Below are positions 1-8,168 of a DNA stretch of 64,000 nucleotides, in pieces; position 1 is the stretch's first letter; every line of letters starts with the position of its first letter. The notes beneath the pieces are model-generated. The model ran no database searches. It was not told the origin of the DNA and worked only from the letters and a program-made list of their open reading frames with translations. The stretch spans positions 1 to 64,000 of the forward strand of contig JBGUKN010000050.1 of the NCBI GenBank assembly GCA_045114455.1. The letters run 5' to 3'. The position numbers and the translations under genes were made by a program. This stretch comes from UBA1732 sp045114455 (GTDB taxonomy: Bacteria; Verrucomicrobiota; Lentisphaeria; Victivallales; UBA1829).

Positions 1-200
1 GACCGCCTGCAGCACCGCCGCCGAAGCCGCCCATGCCGGGACCGCCTGCAGCACCGCCGCCGAAGCCGCCCATGCCACCGCCAAAGCCGCCCATGCCTGC
101 GCCGGGGCCCATGCCCATGCCACCGCCAAAGCCGCCCATGCCTGCGCCGGGGCCCATGCCCATGCCGCCGCCGAAGCCGCCCATGCCTGCGCCGGGACCC
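1..200. repeat. Tandem repeats encoding Gly/Met-rich units
   Basis: The first 200 bases consist of near-identical in-frame repeats: about 45-bp units at roughly 75-200, passing into about 39-bp units at 1-75. They encode the C-terminal part of the lipoprotein. Copy number is likely to vary between strains, because such units expand and contract by slippage. The repeats also create a long proline-rich reading frame on the opposite strand that is not a gene. Confidence 0.8.
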
Positions 201-370
201 ATCATACCCATGCCGGGACCGGGTCCCGGAGCGGGAGCGGTCGTCTCGGCAGGAGCAGCCGCTTCTTTCGTATCGACCGGAGCCTGTTCGTCCTTCGTGC
301 TGGAGCAGGCGGTGAGAGTCGCCATTCCGGCAACCGTTGCGAGGATGATGATCGCGTTGAGGTTTTTCAT
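1..370 (-). CDS. Gly/Met-rich repeat lipoprotein, 3' end beyond window
   Basis: This gene reads leftward and runs off the window edge without a stop, so about 123 codons are visible. The ATG at 370 follows an AAGGAG ribosome site by 7 bases. The first 23 residues form a hydrophobic signal ending in a lipobox (L-T-A-C), predicting a lipid-anchored envelope protein. A short charged, Ala/Pro-rich spacer follows. From about residue 55 the protein is almost only Gly, Met, Phe, Pro and Ala, built from units of the type GAGMGGFGGGMGMGP (about 45 bp each) that change to GGFGGGAAGGPGM near the edge. I do not recognise a family, and low complexity of this kind can be structural or metal-binding. The lipoprotein call is firm; the function is unknown. 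Confidence 0.7.
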   Translation of the reverse strand, partial: MKNLNAIIILATVAGMATLTACSSTKDEQAPVDTKEAAAPAETTAPAPGPGPGMGMMGPGAGMGGFGGGMGMGPGAGMGGFGGGMGMGPGAGMGGFGGGMGGFGGGAAGGPGMGGFGGGAAGG

Positions 371-868
371 AATCGTTCTCCTTATCGTTAAAGTTTTGTT
401 GTTTTCGATATCAAGTAAAAAATCATTTCAGCCGGCTGTTGTTTCCCAACGGGGGGGATTCCTGCGGTCTTCGCCGCCTGTCCGCTTCGTAACTCTTTCC
501 CGCAGCGTTTCTTGGCGTCTTCCGCACCGTCTTCATTTCAATTAACGCATCAAATTTGCGTTTTATTGCCGGTCATTCGCTTTTTTTCCGAAAAAATAAT
601 GACAGTTTTTCCAAAAGCTCCAGATTTTTGTTGATTCTCAGCAACTTATAAAATGACAGCTTTTTTTATTCGCGATCACATATCATATCTTTTTCTCCTG
701 TTTTCCGGCTTCCGGGACGAATCCCGCCGTGTTTTATTTCGGAAAAAGTCCGCGTTTCCGTTTGTATTTTGTGGCGCGCGTGCTACTTTATATCGTATTT
801 CCAACAGCAAAACGCCGCATTGCGGCTTCAACCCAGCGGGCGCATCCGCCCGAAGAAAGGCAAAAATC
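371..868. other. Intergenic region between divergent genes, no gene seen
   Basis: This stretch of about 500 bases separates the leftward lipoprotein gene from the rightward NifU-like gene. The centre (about 530-800) is AT-rich with several T and A runs, as expected for two divergent promoters. I could not choose -35/-10 pairs with confidence. A 6-bp inverted repeat (AACGCA/TGCGTT, about 543-561) is followed by TTTTATT, but it is weak. Open frames crossing the region lack ribosome sites and plausible protein composition. Confidence 0.6.
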
Positions 869-1087
869 ATGGAAGAGGCAATCAGAGAAAAACTTGAAGA
901 ACTCCGGGGCATGCTTCAGGCCGACGGCGGCGATCTTGAAGTCGTCTCCATCACCGGCAAGACCGTCCTCCTCCGTCTCCGCGGCGCATGCGGCGCCTGC
1001 CCCCACGCCCAGATGACGCTCAAGGACGGCATCGAACGCATTCTCCGGGAATCCGTCGATCCCGAAATCGTGGTCGAACGCGCCTGA
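869..1087 (+). CDS. NifU C-terminal-domain Fe-S scaffold protein
   Basis: The product is 72 residues, essentially a stand-alone NifU C-terminal domain. The family assembles or carries a [4Fe-4S] cluster on a CxxC motif and passes it to apo-proteins in the cytoplasm. That motif is visible as C-G-A-C-P near residue 44, after the typical ADGGDLEVV region. The ATG at 869 was preferred over upstream in-frame codons because an AAAGG site lies 8 bases before it and homology begins there. It is a single gene with its own upstream region. Such a carrier would suit the many Fe-S proteins in this window (hydrogenase subunits, NadA), but the link is only inference. Confidence 0.85.
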   Translation: MEEAIREKLEELRGMLQADGGDLEVVSITGKTVLLRLRGACGACPHAQMTLKDGIERILRESVDPEIVVERA

Positions 1088-1208
1088 TTTCCGCGTCCGT
1101 CCGCATCTCCCCCCCCCTCAATCATCCCCTTTTGACATCATTCCCGCGCCGCGCGTCTTCCGTCCGGCGCGAGGTTGTTTGTCTTTGCATTTTCAAGGTT
1201 CGAAAACC

Positions 1209-1814
1209 ATGACAGATCTCATCATCCGTCCCGAACAGCCCGTCGATCACTCTCCGATGGAAAACCTGATCCGCGACGCGTTCTGGGACGTGTACCGTCC
1301 CGGCGCGAGCGAACATCTCCTGATCCACAAACTCCGCGAACACCCTTCGTTCCTGCCGGAATTCAGTTTCGTCGCCGAACTCGACGGCCGCCTTGCGGGC
1401 GGCATCTGGTACGCCATGTGCGCCATCAAAAAACCGGACGGCACGCGCATCCCGATCCCCACGCTTGGTCCGGTCGGCGTCGCGCCGGAGTTTCAGAAGC
1501 GCGGTATCGGCTCCGCCCTGATCCGCCACACCGTCCCGCTTGTGAAAGCCGCCGGACATCCCGGCATCGTGATCTTCGGCGATCCCGCCTACTACGGGCG
1601 GTTCGGGTTCACCCCCGGCCGCGACGCGGGCATCGCGGCATGCGACGGCAATTTCTACGACGTGCTCCAGCTACTCCGGTTCGACCCGGACGCCGATCTC
1701 GCCGGACGCTATCAGGAAAGCGAGCCGTACCAGATCGACGAAGCCGAAGTCGAACAGTTCGAAATCTGGTTCCCGCCGCGCGAGAAACACGTCCTTCCGA
1801 CGCAACTTCACTGA
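1209..1814 (+). CDS. GNAT-family N-acetyltransferase (YhbS-like)
   Basis: The 201-residue product has the GNAT fold: a beta strand with the substrate-facing region at about 50-75, then the acetyl-CoA pyrophosphate-binding loop in motif A, visible as LGPVGVAPEFQKRGIGSALI at about 88-107 (Q/R-x-x-G-x-G/A pattern). The following IVIFGDPAYYGRFGF segment is typical of the YhbS-type subgroup. The acceptor is unknown. The start at 1209 was chosen because the GNAT homology begins right there and an AAGG lies just upstream; an alternative start at 1179 would add 10 residues. The gene is followed by a strong terminator and is probably monocistronic. Confidence 0.8.
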   Translation: MTDLIIRPEQPVDHSPMENLIRDAFWDVYRPGASEHLLIHKLREHPSFLPEFSFVAELDGRLAGGIWYAMCAIKKPDGTRIPIPTLGPVGVAPEFQKRGIGSALIRHTVPLVKAAGHPGIVIFGDPAYYGRFGFTPGRDAGIAACDGNFYDVLQLLRFDPDADLAGRYQESEPYQIDEAEVEQFEIWFPPREKHVLPTQLH

Positions 1815-1839
1815 ACCCCCCTCCCCTGAAAAATGACCG

Positions 1840-1873
1840 GAAGCCGTTCCAAGTCGGGACGGCTTCTTTTTTT
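1840..1873 (+). terminator. Rho-independent terminator after the GNAT gene
   Basis: An 8-bp perfect stem (GAAGCCGT / ACGGCTTC) with an 11-base loop is followed by seven T residues. It lies 26 bases after the acetyltransferase stop codon. Confidence 0.85.
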
Positions 1874-1881
1874 GCGCGCAC

Positions 1882-1923
1882 AAAAACAGAAAAGCCCGGC
1901 ACACGTTTTCACATGTACCGGGC
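1882..1923 (-). terminator. Rho-independent terminator after lacZ
   Basis: On the minus strand a 6-bp GC stem (GCCCGG / CCGGGC at 1894-1923, extendable past one mismatch) is followed by a T-rich tract (TTTTCTGTTTTT). It lies 38 bases past the lacZ stop and faces the convergent GNAT terminator. Confidence 0.7.
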
Positions 1924-1960
1924 GACGCTTCCCTGTTTTCGGGGAATCGGCCTTCCGACT

Positions 1961-4900
1961 TTACCTCCTGGTGATGTGGATGGTGAAGTCCATCTTGAAG
2001 GTCGAATTGCGGTTGCCGCGGGTGATGTATTTCTCCATCGGGCCGGGGCCGCAGCTGTTGCCGCCGAGCGGGGCCTGGAAGAGGTCGAGCTCCAGGACGG
2101 TCCTTTCGGACGGAGACAGGCGATCCGGCGTCTTCGCGTCGTGGATTTCCCTCTGCGTCCACGGGGACGCCGTGAACTCCATGCCGTTTTCGTTGTTTTC
2201 GCTGCGGACGGTGACGGTAGTCTTGCCGTCGTCGGAGGTGAGGCTGACCCAGCTCGTGCCGGTACGGTTGCCGTAGTGCTGCGTCTTGGAGTACTTCACG
2301 AACATATCCTTCACTGTGGTATGGAAGGTATCGTAGTACGTGCCGGTGCGGCGGTCGATGTAGTTTTCCTGCGGGCCGCGGCCGAGGTAGTCGATCTTGT
2401 CGTAGTCGGAGGTCAGCTCCATAACGAATCCGAGGCACGGGATGGCGCTGTTCCGTTCATCGAAGTCCGGGCGGATCGTGTTGCAGGAACGGATGGTGCC
2501 GTCGGCGTAGATGGAGTACTTTGTGTTCACGAAGTAATTGAAGCCCTTGCGCCAGTAGAGTTCGACTTCCACGTCGACCTGCTTGGGGGAGACCTGTACC
2601 GCCTTCAGGCTGCGGCATTCGTCATCGATCTCTCCGTTCATGGCGCGGTCGATGTTGCCGCCGATCCAGCCGTCGTTGTCGACGCGGGCGCGGGTGAAAT
2701 TCAGTTCCGGGCCCTTGCGGATGACCATTTCGCCGTCGCAGGTGATGAACTCGATCTTGCCGTCGACGAACCGCACGACGAAGTAGTCGTTGTAGACGGT
2801 AATGTTGTTCATCATGTGGTCGATGAACGCCAGATCGGTGGTATTCGCGGTATCGACTTTGAGCGGAGTCGCGTCGACGCCTGCGGTGAACGCTTCATAG
2901 GCGACCGCGTACTTGCGGGCCTCTTCGACCTGGTTTGCCTTCAGCAGTTCGACCGGATCGGCTTCCTTCTCGACGATCTTGTACTGGACGAGGCTGTCCT
3001 TCTTCGACGGGAAGACGAGAATGAACATGTCCTTCTTCATGCCGGAGGGCACTTTGAACTCGATTTTCGCGGTCTCGCCGGGGGCGAGGTTCGGCACCTT
3101 CTCGGTGAGGACGGTGCGCCCGACCTTTTCGTCCTGGCCGCCGGTGAAGACGGCAGCGACGGTGTAGCCGGAGATGGTCTTGTGGAAATACTTGCTGGTG
3201 AGTTCGAGCGTGAACCTGGCGGGATCGTCGGGCGTGGTGTCCTTGAAGCGGAGGTACTGGTAGACCTTCTTCACTTCAAGCAGCTTCGGGGTGACCCAGC
3301 GTTCGGACGCGATCACGCCGTTGTCGCAGAAATTACCGTCGTTCGGGTTGTCGCCGAACATTCCGCCGAACGCAAGGGCTTCGCCGGTGAACGGCGCGGC
3401 CTTGTAGCGGTCGCTGCCTTCCACGCGGGTGGCGCGGATGTTCTGGTCGACCCAGTCCCAGATGCAGCCGCCGATGAGGCGCGAATGCGACTCGAAGGCG
3501 TCCATGTATTCCTGGAAGTTGCCGAGGGCGTTGCCCATGCAGTGGGCGTATTCGCAGACGAAGAACGGCCACGGCTCGTTGCTCGATCCGGTGCGGTTCA
3601 GTCCATTCACGTCGGGATACATGGTGCTGCCCATGTCGGTCACGCCGTCCGTGTGGCCCATGTCGCAGGAGTGGATCAGGCGCGTCTTGTCGCGTTCCTG
3701 CAGCGCGCGGGAAGCGGCGGCGAGGTTGTTGCCGCGTCCGTTCTCGTTGCCGAGGCTCCAGAAGATGACGGCCGGGCAGTTTTTGAGGCGGTTGTAGTTA
3801 TTGAGGTTGCGCTCCACATAGGCCTGCTCCCACTCGGGGTTGCGGGTCAGGTCCTGCTTGCCATGGCACTCGATGTTGGCTTCGGCGACCAGGTACATGC
3901 CATACTTTTCGCAGAGTTCGTACCAGTACGGGGCGTCGGGATAGTGCGAGGTGCGGACGGTGTTGATGTTGTGGGACTTCATCAGCTGGATGTCGCGTTC
4001 CATGATCTCGCGCGTGATGGCGCGGCCGTAGTCCGGGTGCGTTTCGTGGCGGTTCACGCCCTTCAGGATGACTTCCTTGCCGTTGATGAGGAGCTGCTGC
4101 TTTGGACCGATTTCGACCGTGCGGAACCCGAGGTTGACCTGCACTGTCTCGGCGTTCTCGGCGGTGTTCGCGGCGTCAGAGATCGTCATCTTCAGCTGGT
4201 ACAGGTTCGGGACCTCGGCAGACCAGGTATCGACGTTCGGCACGGTCAGGCTGACCGGGATCGCGACGTCTTCCTTGCCGTCCGCGGCGAGCTGCACCTG
4301 AGCGCTGCCGGAGAGGATTTCACGCCCTTCGCGCAGGAGCGTGTATTTCACGGTGCGGCTGGCGGGCTTGCCGCTGTAGTTGCGGACGAAGATCTTACCG
4401 TCGAGCGTGCCGGTCTTGTAGTCGTCCTTCAGGAGCGAACGGAAATCGAAGTCGCGGATGGCGACGTCCGGCGTGCGGAACAGCACCACGTCGCGGAAAA
4501 TGCCGGAGTGGCGGAAGAAGTCCTGGTCCTCCAGGTAGGAACCGTCAGTGAAGTGGTACACCTGCACGGCCAGCACGTTGTCGCCGGCCTTCAGGTACTT
4601 CGTGATGTTGAATTCATCGGGGTTGTACGAATCTTCGGCATAGCCGACCTTCTCGCCGTTCACCCACACATAGTATCCGGCGGACACGCCGTCGAACTTC
4701 AGGAAGACCTGGCCGCCCTTCTTGAAGTCGGCGGGCAGTTTGAACGTCTGGCGGTAGGAGCCGACCGGGTTGCGTTCGAGGAAGGACGTGAACCACCGCT
4801 GCTGCGGGGCGTTCGTGACGATGCCCGCAACGCTCGTGTTGAACGGATAATTGACGTTGGTGTAAAGCGGCGTGCCGAAGCCCTGCACTTCCCAGGTGGA

Positions 4901-5296
4901 CGGCACGGTGATCTCGGTCCAGGAGGAATCGTCGTAATCGGGCTTGAAGAAGCCGGCGGGGCGCTGCGAGAGCTCCAGCGTGCCGTCACGTCCGGTCATG
5001 GTGACGAAGTTGAATTTCCACTTGCCGTTCAGCAGGGCCTTCTGGCCCGCGTCGAACGGGAGTGCGGAGTCCGAACGGACCGGTTCCACGTTCACGAAAT
5101 TGATTTTCGGGTTTTCCCATTCTTCACGCATGACTTGAGGTCCCTGTTGTTGTCCCTGGCCCTGACGCTGACCGCGTCCCATGCCAGGCTGTCCCTGTCC
5201 CGGCTGACCTTGTCCGGCTGGAGCCTGGGCAAAGAGCACGCCCATCGCCAGTGCAAACGTTGTCGTCAGACCGATGAAAGCTGATTTCGGCGACAT
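1961..5296 (-). CDS. lacZ: Secreted GH2 beta-galactosidase (LacZ type)
   Basis: This 1111-residue enzyme hydrolyses terminal beta-galactosides. Residues 1-24 form a signal peptide, followed by a Gln/Gly/Pro-rich linker to about residue 53. The order is then the LacZ N-terminal segment (WENP near 60), the sugar-binding jelly roll, an Ig-like domain, the TIM barrel and the C-terminal beta-galactosidase small-chain domain. The acid/base glutamate is in G-N-E-N (about E518), the nucleophile in F-V-C-E-Y-A-H (about E582), and a metal/substrate motif N-R-H-E-T-H lies near 415. Length matches E. coli LacZ plus the export region. An AGAAAGGAAG site precedes the ATG. The gene stands alone between a promoter/operator and a terminator, with no permease or LacI gene nearby. 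Export suggests action on oligosaccharides in the periplasm or outside. Confidence 0.93.
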   Translation of the reverse strand: MSPKSAFIGLTTTFALAMGVLFAQAPAGQGQPGQGQPGMGRGQRQGQGQQQGPQVMREEWENPKINFVNVEPVRSDSALPFDAGQKALLNGKWKFNFVTMTGRDGTLELSQRPAGFFKPDYDDSSWTEITVPSTWEVQGFGTPLYTNVNYPFNTSVAGIVTNAPQQRWFTSFLERNPVGSYRQTFKLPADFKKGGQVFLKFDGVSAGYYVWVNGEKVGYAEDSYNPDEFNITKYLKAGDNVLAVQVYHFTDGSYLEDQDFFRHSGIFRDVVLFRTPDVAIRDFDFRSLLKDDYKTGTLDGKIFVRNYSGKPASRTVKYTLLREGREILSGSAQVQLAADGKEDVAIPVSLTVPNVDTWSAEVPNLYQLKMTISDAANTAENAETVQVNLGFRTVEIGPKQQLLINGKEVILKGVNRHETHPDYGRAITREIMERDIQLMKSHNINTVRTSHYPDAPYWYELCEKYGMYLVAEANIECHGKQDLTRNPEWEQAYVERNLNNYNRLKNCPAVIFWSLGNENGRGNNLAAASRALQERDKTRLIHSCDMGHTDGVTDMGSTMYPDVNGLNRTGSSNEPWPFFVCEYAHCMGNALGNFQEYMDAFESHSRLIGGCIWDWVDQNIRATRVEGSDRYKAAPFTGEALAFGGMFGDNPNDGNFCDNGVIASERWVTPKLLEVKKVYQYLRFKDTTPDDPARFTLELTSKYFHKTISGYTVAAVFTGGQDEKVGRTVLTEKVPNLAPGETAKIEFKVPSGMKKDMFILVFPSKKDSLVQYKIVEKEADPVELLKANQVEEARKYAVAYEAFTAGVDATPLKVDTANTTDLAFIDHMMNNITVYNDYFVVRFVDGKIEFITCDGEMVIRKGPELNFTRARVDNDGWIGGNIDRAMNGEIDDECRSLKAVQVSPKQVDVEVELYWRKGFNYFVNTKYSIYADGTIRSCNTIRPDFDERNSAIPCLGFVMELTSDYDKIDYLGRGPQENYIDRRTGTYYDTFHTTVKDMFVKYSKTQHYGNRTGTSWVSLTSDDGKTTVTVRSENNENGMEFTASPWTQREIHDAKTPDRLSPSERTVLELDLFQAPLGGNSCGPGPMEKYITRGNRNSTFKMDFTIHITRR

Positions 5297-5361
5297 ACCG
5301 TCTTCCTTTCTAAAAATGATTGTTTATGGAGTCGTTCCGGTGATTTTAAATAAGATTCCGA

Positions 5362-5393
5362 CTGAAACATAGCAGTGTTTCAGGAAAAATCAA
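5362..5393 (-). promoter_or_regulatory. lacZ promoter overlapped by a perfect inverted repeat
   Basis: Reading leftward, TTGATT (5388-5393) and TATGTT (5366-5371) are separated by 16 bases. An 8-bp perfect inverted repeat, CTGAAACA-6-TGTTTCAG (5362-5383), covers the -10 box and part of the spacer. A protein bound there would block polymerase, so this looks like a repressor operator. No T-run follows, so it is not a terminator. Confidence 0.55.
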
Positions 5394-5477
5394 TCCCTTT
5401 TTCCCTCTTTTTCCGCTTTTTTCGACGGGAATCCGCGCTTTCCGCGCGAAATCACGTTCCTTAACCGGAAAAAACGA

Positions 5478-6209
5478 TCAGCGTTTCCGGTTCAGGACCC
5501 GGTACACCGCGGCGGCGCATTGCACGGCGAACGCCGCCGGCATGAAGGATACCGTCCCGATCAGCGGATGCCCCGCTTCGTCCAGATTCGGCTTGCGGGG
5601 CGTTTCCGTGGAATAGACCGCCGTCACGCCGTGTTCGATCCCGCGTTCGCGAAGACCTTTTCTGACGAGCTTCGCCAGCGGACACACATTCGTTTTCGAG
5701 ATGTCGCCGCAACGGATCGCCCCCGGGTCGGTGCGAAGTCCGGCGCCCATGGAGCTGACCACGGGAACGCCGCGCCGGACGCATTCCGCCAGCAGGGCGA
5801 TTTTCGACGGCACGGAGTCGATCGCGTCCAGCACGCAGTCGTAACGCCCGGTATTAAGCACGCCGGGCATGTCTTCGGGCGACAGGAACCGGTCCAGCAC
5901 GGTCAGTTTGAGCTTCGGATCAATGTCCATCAGGCGGTCGGCCATGACGACGGCCTTCGACTGCCCGACCGTGCTCGTAAGCGCGGGGATCTGGCGGTTG
6001 ATGTTGGTCGGATCCACCACGTCGCCGTCCACGATCGTCATGGCGCCGACACCCAGCCGCGCGACGAGTTCGGCGGCGAGTCCCCCTACTCCGCCCAGAC
6101 CGACGCACAGCACCTGCGAACGCAGGATCGTTTCGACAGTTTCCGCATCTTCGAGCGCGAGCATGCGCCCCAGCCATTCGGGGAAAAAGACAGAGTCAGA
6201 CGAGCTCAT
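5478..6209 (-). CDS. tcdA: tRNA threonylcarbamoyladenosine dehydratase (ThiF/E1 family)
   Basis: The 243-residue product belongs to the ThiF/MoeB/E1-like ATP-binding family. TcdA-type members dehydrate t6A37 in tRNA to the cyclic form in an ATP-dependent reaction. Visible features are the nucleotide-binding G-L-G-G-V-G loop near residue 36, the D-G-D-V-V-D-P-T-N-I-N-R-Q motif near 60 that holds ATP/Mg, the DAIDS motif near 127, and the late S-T-E-T-P-R-K-P and GTVSFMPAAFA segments typical of TcdA rather than MoeB. The ATG at 6209 lies inside the end of tatD (14-base overlap) and has an AAAGGA site; the longer frame upstream is the tatD shadow. tsaC, needed for t6A itself, is at 38450. Confidence 0.85.
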   Translation of the reverse strand: MSSSDSVFFPEWLGRMLALEDAETVETILRSQVLCVGLGGVGGLAAELVARLGVGAMTIVDGDVVDPTNINRQIPALTSTVGQSKAVVMADRLMDIDPKLKLTVLDRFLSPEDMPGVLNTGRYDCVLDAIDSVPSKIALLAECVRRGVPVVSSMGAGLRTDPGAIRCGDISKTNVCPLAKLVRKGLRERGIEHGVTAVYSTETPRKPNLDEAGHPLIGTVSFMPAAFAVQCAAAVYRVLNRKR

Positions 6210-6873
6210 GGCGGAATATCCTTTCGAAGTTGGCGCGCACAACGGCGGCGAATTCGGACGGCGGAAGCAGGTGCATGGCGGCGGCTTCGGCCACGATCCG
6301 GTCGAAAAGCTCCGGCGATTCATCCGTCTCGACCAGGATGCGGTCAAGCGGAATCTCCGCGAAATAATCCATGTTTCCGGCGTCGCGGAGCAGTCCCGCG
6401 CCAAACGAGAGCATGCATCCCGCGTCCAGCAGGTCGAACGCTTTCCGTTTCGTCCCGCGGAATCCATGGAGCACCCATGCGGGCGCATCGTCGGGGCGCG
6501 ACGATCTGAGGCGGAGAAGTTCCTGAAAACACCGCACGCAATGGATCACAAGCGGCTTGCCGCGGCGTTCGGCCTCCGCGATCTGTGCTTCGAACACCTT
6601 CATCTGAAGCGGGAGGGGCGTATCCGAAGTGCGGTCGAGGCCGCATTCGCCGATGGCCAGACAGCGGGGCGAATCGAATAACGGAGAAAAGGCGTCGAGC
6701 TCATATTTCCCAGCGTCCCACGGATGGATCCCGGCAGAAAAAAAGATAGGATCCGGCATGGTGCAGGAAGGGTCCCCGATGTTCCACAGACGGAAAACGG
6801 CTTCATCCGCACCGGGAACGCCGTGCGCATGGGCGTCCGGCAGATGAAGTCCGGCCAGAGGGGTTCCGGTCAT
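6196..6873 (-). CDS. tatD: TatD-family metal-dependent hydrolase/DNase
   Basis: The 225-residue protein belongs to the TatD family, two-metal TIM-barrel hydrolases with 3'-5' DNase activity in the members studied. Metal-site motifs are in order: D-A-H-A-H at about 14-18, G-E-C-G-L-D near 80, I-H-C-V-R near 116, L-H-G-F-R near 142 and E-T-D-E-S-P near 190. It is somewhat shorter than E. coli TatD (about 260). The ATG at 6873 overlaps the stop of the upstream methyltransferase by 4 bases, so translation is coupled. It sits in the ppiD-ispF-rsmB-tatD-tcdA run, a housekeeping set. Confidence 0.8.
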   Translation of the reverse strand: MTGTPLAGLHLPDAHAHGVPGADEAVFRLWNIGDPSCTMPDPIFFSAGIHPWDAGKYELDAFSPLFDSPRCLAIGECGLDRTSDTPLPLQMKVFEAQIAEAERRGKPLVIHCVRCFQELLRLRSSRPDDAPAWVLHGFRGTKRKAFDLLDAGCMLSFGAGLLRDAGNMDYFAEIPLDRILVETDESPELFDRIVAEAAAMHLLPPSEFAAVVRANFERIFRHELV

Positions 6874-8138
6874 TTGCCACCGTTTCGGACAAAGAGCGCG
6901 GTGAAGGAGCAGTCGCAGTCGGCATGGCTGGGCAGAGTCGTCAGCGTGCCGTCTGTCTTTGTGCCGTCGTGCGGGTTTTTGAACGGCTTGAGCTTGAAAT
7001 CGGGCCGGGCCTGAAGGAAACGGTTCACGACACCCATATTTTCGGCGTCGAAAACAGAGCATGTGGCATAGATGAGTTTGCCGCCGGGCAGCACGGTATT
7101 CGCAGCCTTGTCCAGAACAGCGAACTGCGTCTTTGCGAGCTTCGGAAGTTCCTCCCGCTTGAAGATCCACCGCATTTCGGGATTCCGGCGCCAGCGCCCC
7201 GACGCGGAGCACGGCGCGTCGACCAGGACCCCGTCGTATTCGCCAAGAGAACCGTTCAGCGGAGTCGTGATCCTGATGTTGCGGAAGTGTCCGGCAAGCA
7301 TCCGTTTTTTCAGCTGTTCCAGGACGTCCTCCCGGATATCGGAAGCAAAGATCCGAACGCTTTTGCCGCCATCGGCGGCGAGCTGAAGTGTCTTTCCTCC
7401 GGCGCCGCAGCAGCAGTCCCACCACTTTTCCTTCGGCTGGACATCCGCGGGCCAGACGATGCACTGGGAAGAGAAATCCTGCACTTCGAAATTTCCGGCA
7501 AGCCCTTTCAGCTTGTCCAAATGCGGATGCGGCGTTTTCACGCGCACGGCGTTCACGAGGACCTCGGAACCGCGTTCCGCCTGGATATCCTGCGTCTGAA
7601 GGCGCTGGATAAGATCGTTTGCGGTGATGTTCTGCGCGCGGAGCCACAAGGAGGAACGGGTCGCCAAACCGTCAAGCCAGGCCTGCCGTATCTCTTCCGG
7701 GACCTCGGACGGCATCCAGTCCGGCACCAGATCGTACGAATCCAGATCCAGGTCGCTGTTTGTGACGGTGCGGATCCGTTTGAAAGGGTCCGTCATCGCA
7801 GCCAGCACGTCCGGCGCCACGTCGCACCAGAACGGGAAAACGGGGCAGGACGGATCGTCGGCGGCAAGCGCGGCGGAAAGAGCGGGGCCGGGAATGTTCT
7901 CCCGGTCGATATCGAACAATTTTTCGAGACAGCCCTTCCAGCGGAAAAATGCAAAAACACTGCTCGTGATGGCGTGTCTGTCGCGCGAACCGTATTTGTG
8001 GTTGGCGCGGAAGAAATCCGCCAGAAACTTGTCCGCGGGCGTGCCTTTTTCCTCAAGGTCGCGCCAAGTAAGACGGATCGCATCCAGACAGGCGAGAGCA
8101 AGGGTCTTCAGTTTGTTTCCTGCCAAACCTTCGAGCAT
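6870..8138 (-). CDS. RsmB/NOP2-family RNA (cytosine-5) methyltransferase
   Basis: The 422-residue enzyme should transfer a methyl group from S-adenosylmethionine to a cytosine C5 in rRNA or tRNA. The N-terminal part (about 1-140) resembles the NusB-like helical domain of RsmB. The catalytic domain shows the SAM loop (CCCGAGGKT, near 239-247), D-A-P-C-S-A-S-G-R-W-R-R-N-P (motif IV, releasing cysteine in P-C) near 315 and Y-A-T-C-S-V-F (motif VI, nucleophilic cysteine) near 366. Which rRNA position is modified cannot be read from sequence. It starts 30 bases after ispF and overlaps tatD by 4 bases. Confidence 0.82.
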   Translation of the reverse strand: MLEGLAGNKLKTLALACLDAIRLTWRDLEEKGTPADKFLADFFRANHKYGSRDRHAITSSVFAFFRWKGCLEKLFDIDRENIPGPALSAALAADDPSCPVFPFWCDVAPDVLAAMTDPFKRIRTVTNSDLDLDSYDLVPDWMPSEVPEEIRQAWLDGLATRSSLWLRAQNITANDLIQRLQTQDIQAERGSEVLVNAVRVKTPHPHLDKLKGLAGNFEVQDFSSQCIVWPADVQPKEKWWDCCCGAGGKTLQLAADGGKSVRIFASDIREDVLEQLKKRMLAGHFRNIRITTPLNGSLGEYDGVLVDAPCSASGRWRRNPEMRWIFKREELPKLAKTQFAVLDKAANTVLPGGKLIYATCSVFDAENMGVVNRFLQARPDFKLKPFKNPHDGTKTDGTLTTLPSHADCDCSFTALFVRNGGK

Positions 8139-8168
8139 AATGGCGGACCTTTCCTGTTCGTTGCGGGA

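Noticed and set aside
33..545. Plus-strand proline-rich reading frame of 170 codons
   Set aside because: It is the antisense of the Gly/Met repeat lipoprotein; composition is forced by the repeats and there is no ribosome site.
543..566. Inverted repeat followed by TTTTATT as a terminator
   Set aside because: The stem has only 6 AT/GC-mixed pairs, and there is no gene ending just before it on that strand.
1175..5284. 1369-codon plus-strand frame
   Set aside because: It is the mirror of lacZ on the other strand, produced by GC-rich codon bias; its product has no recognisable domain and the minus-strand LacZ has all catalytic motifs.
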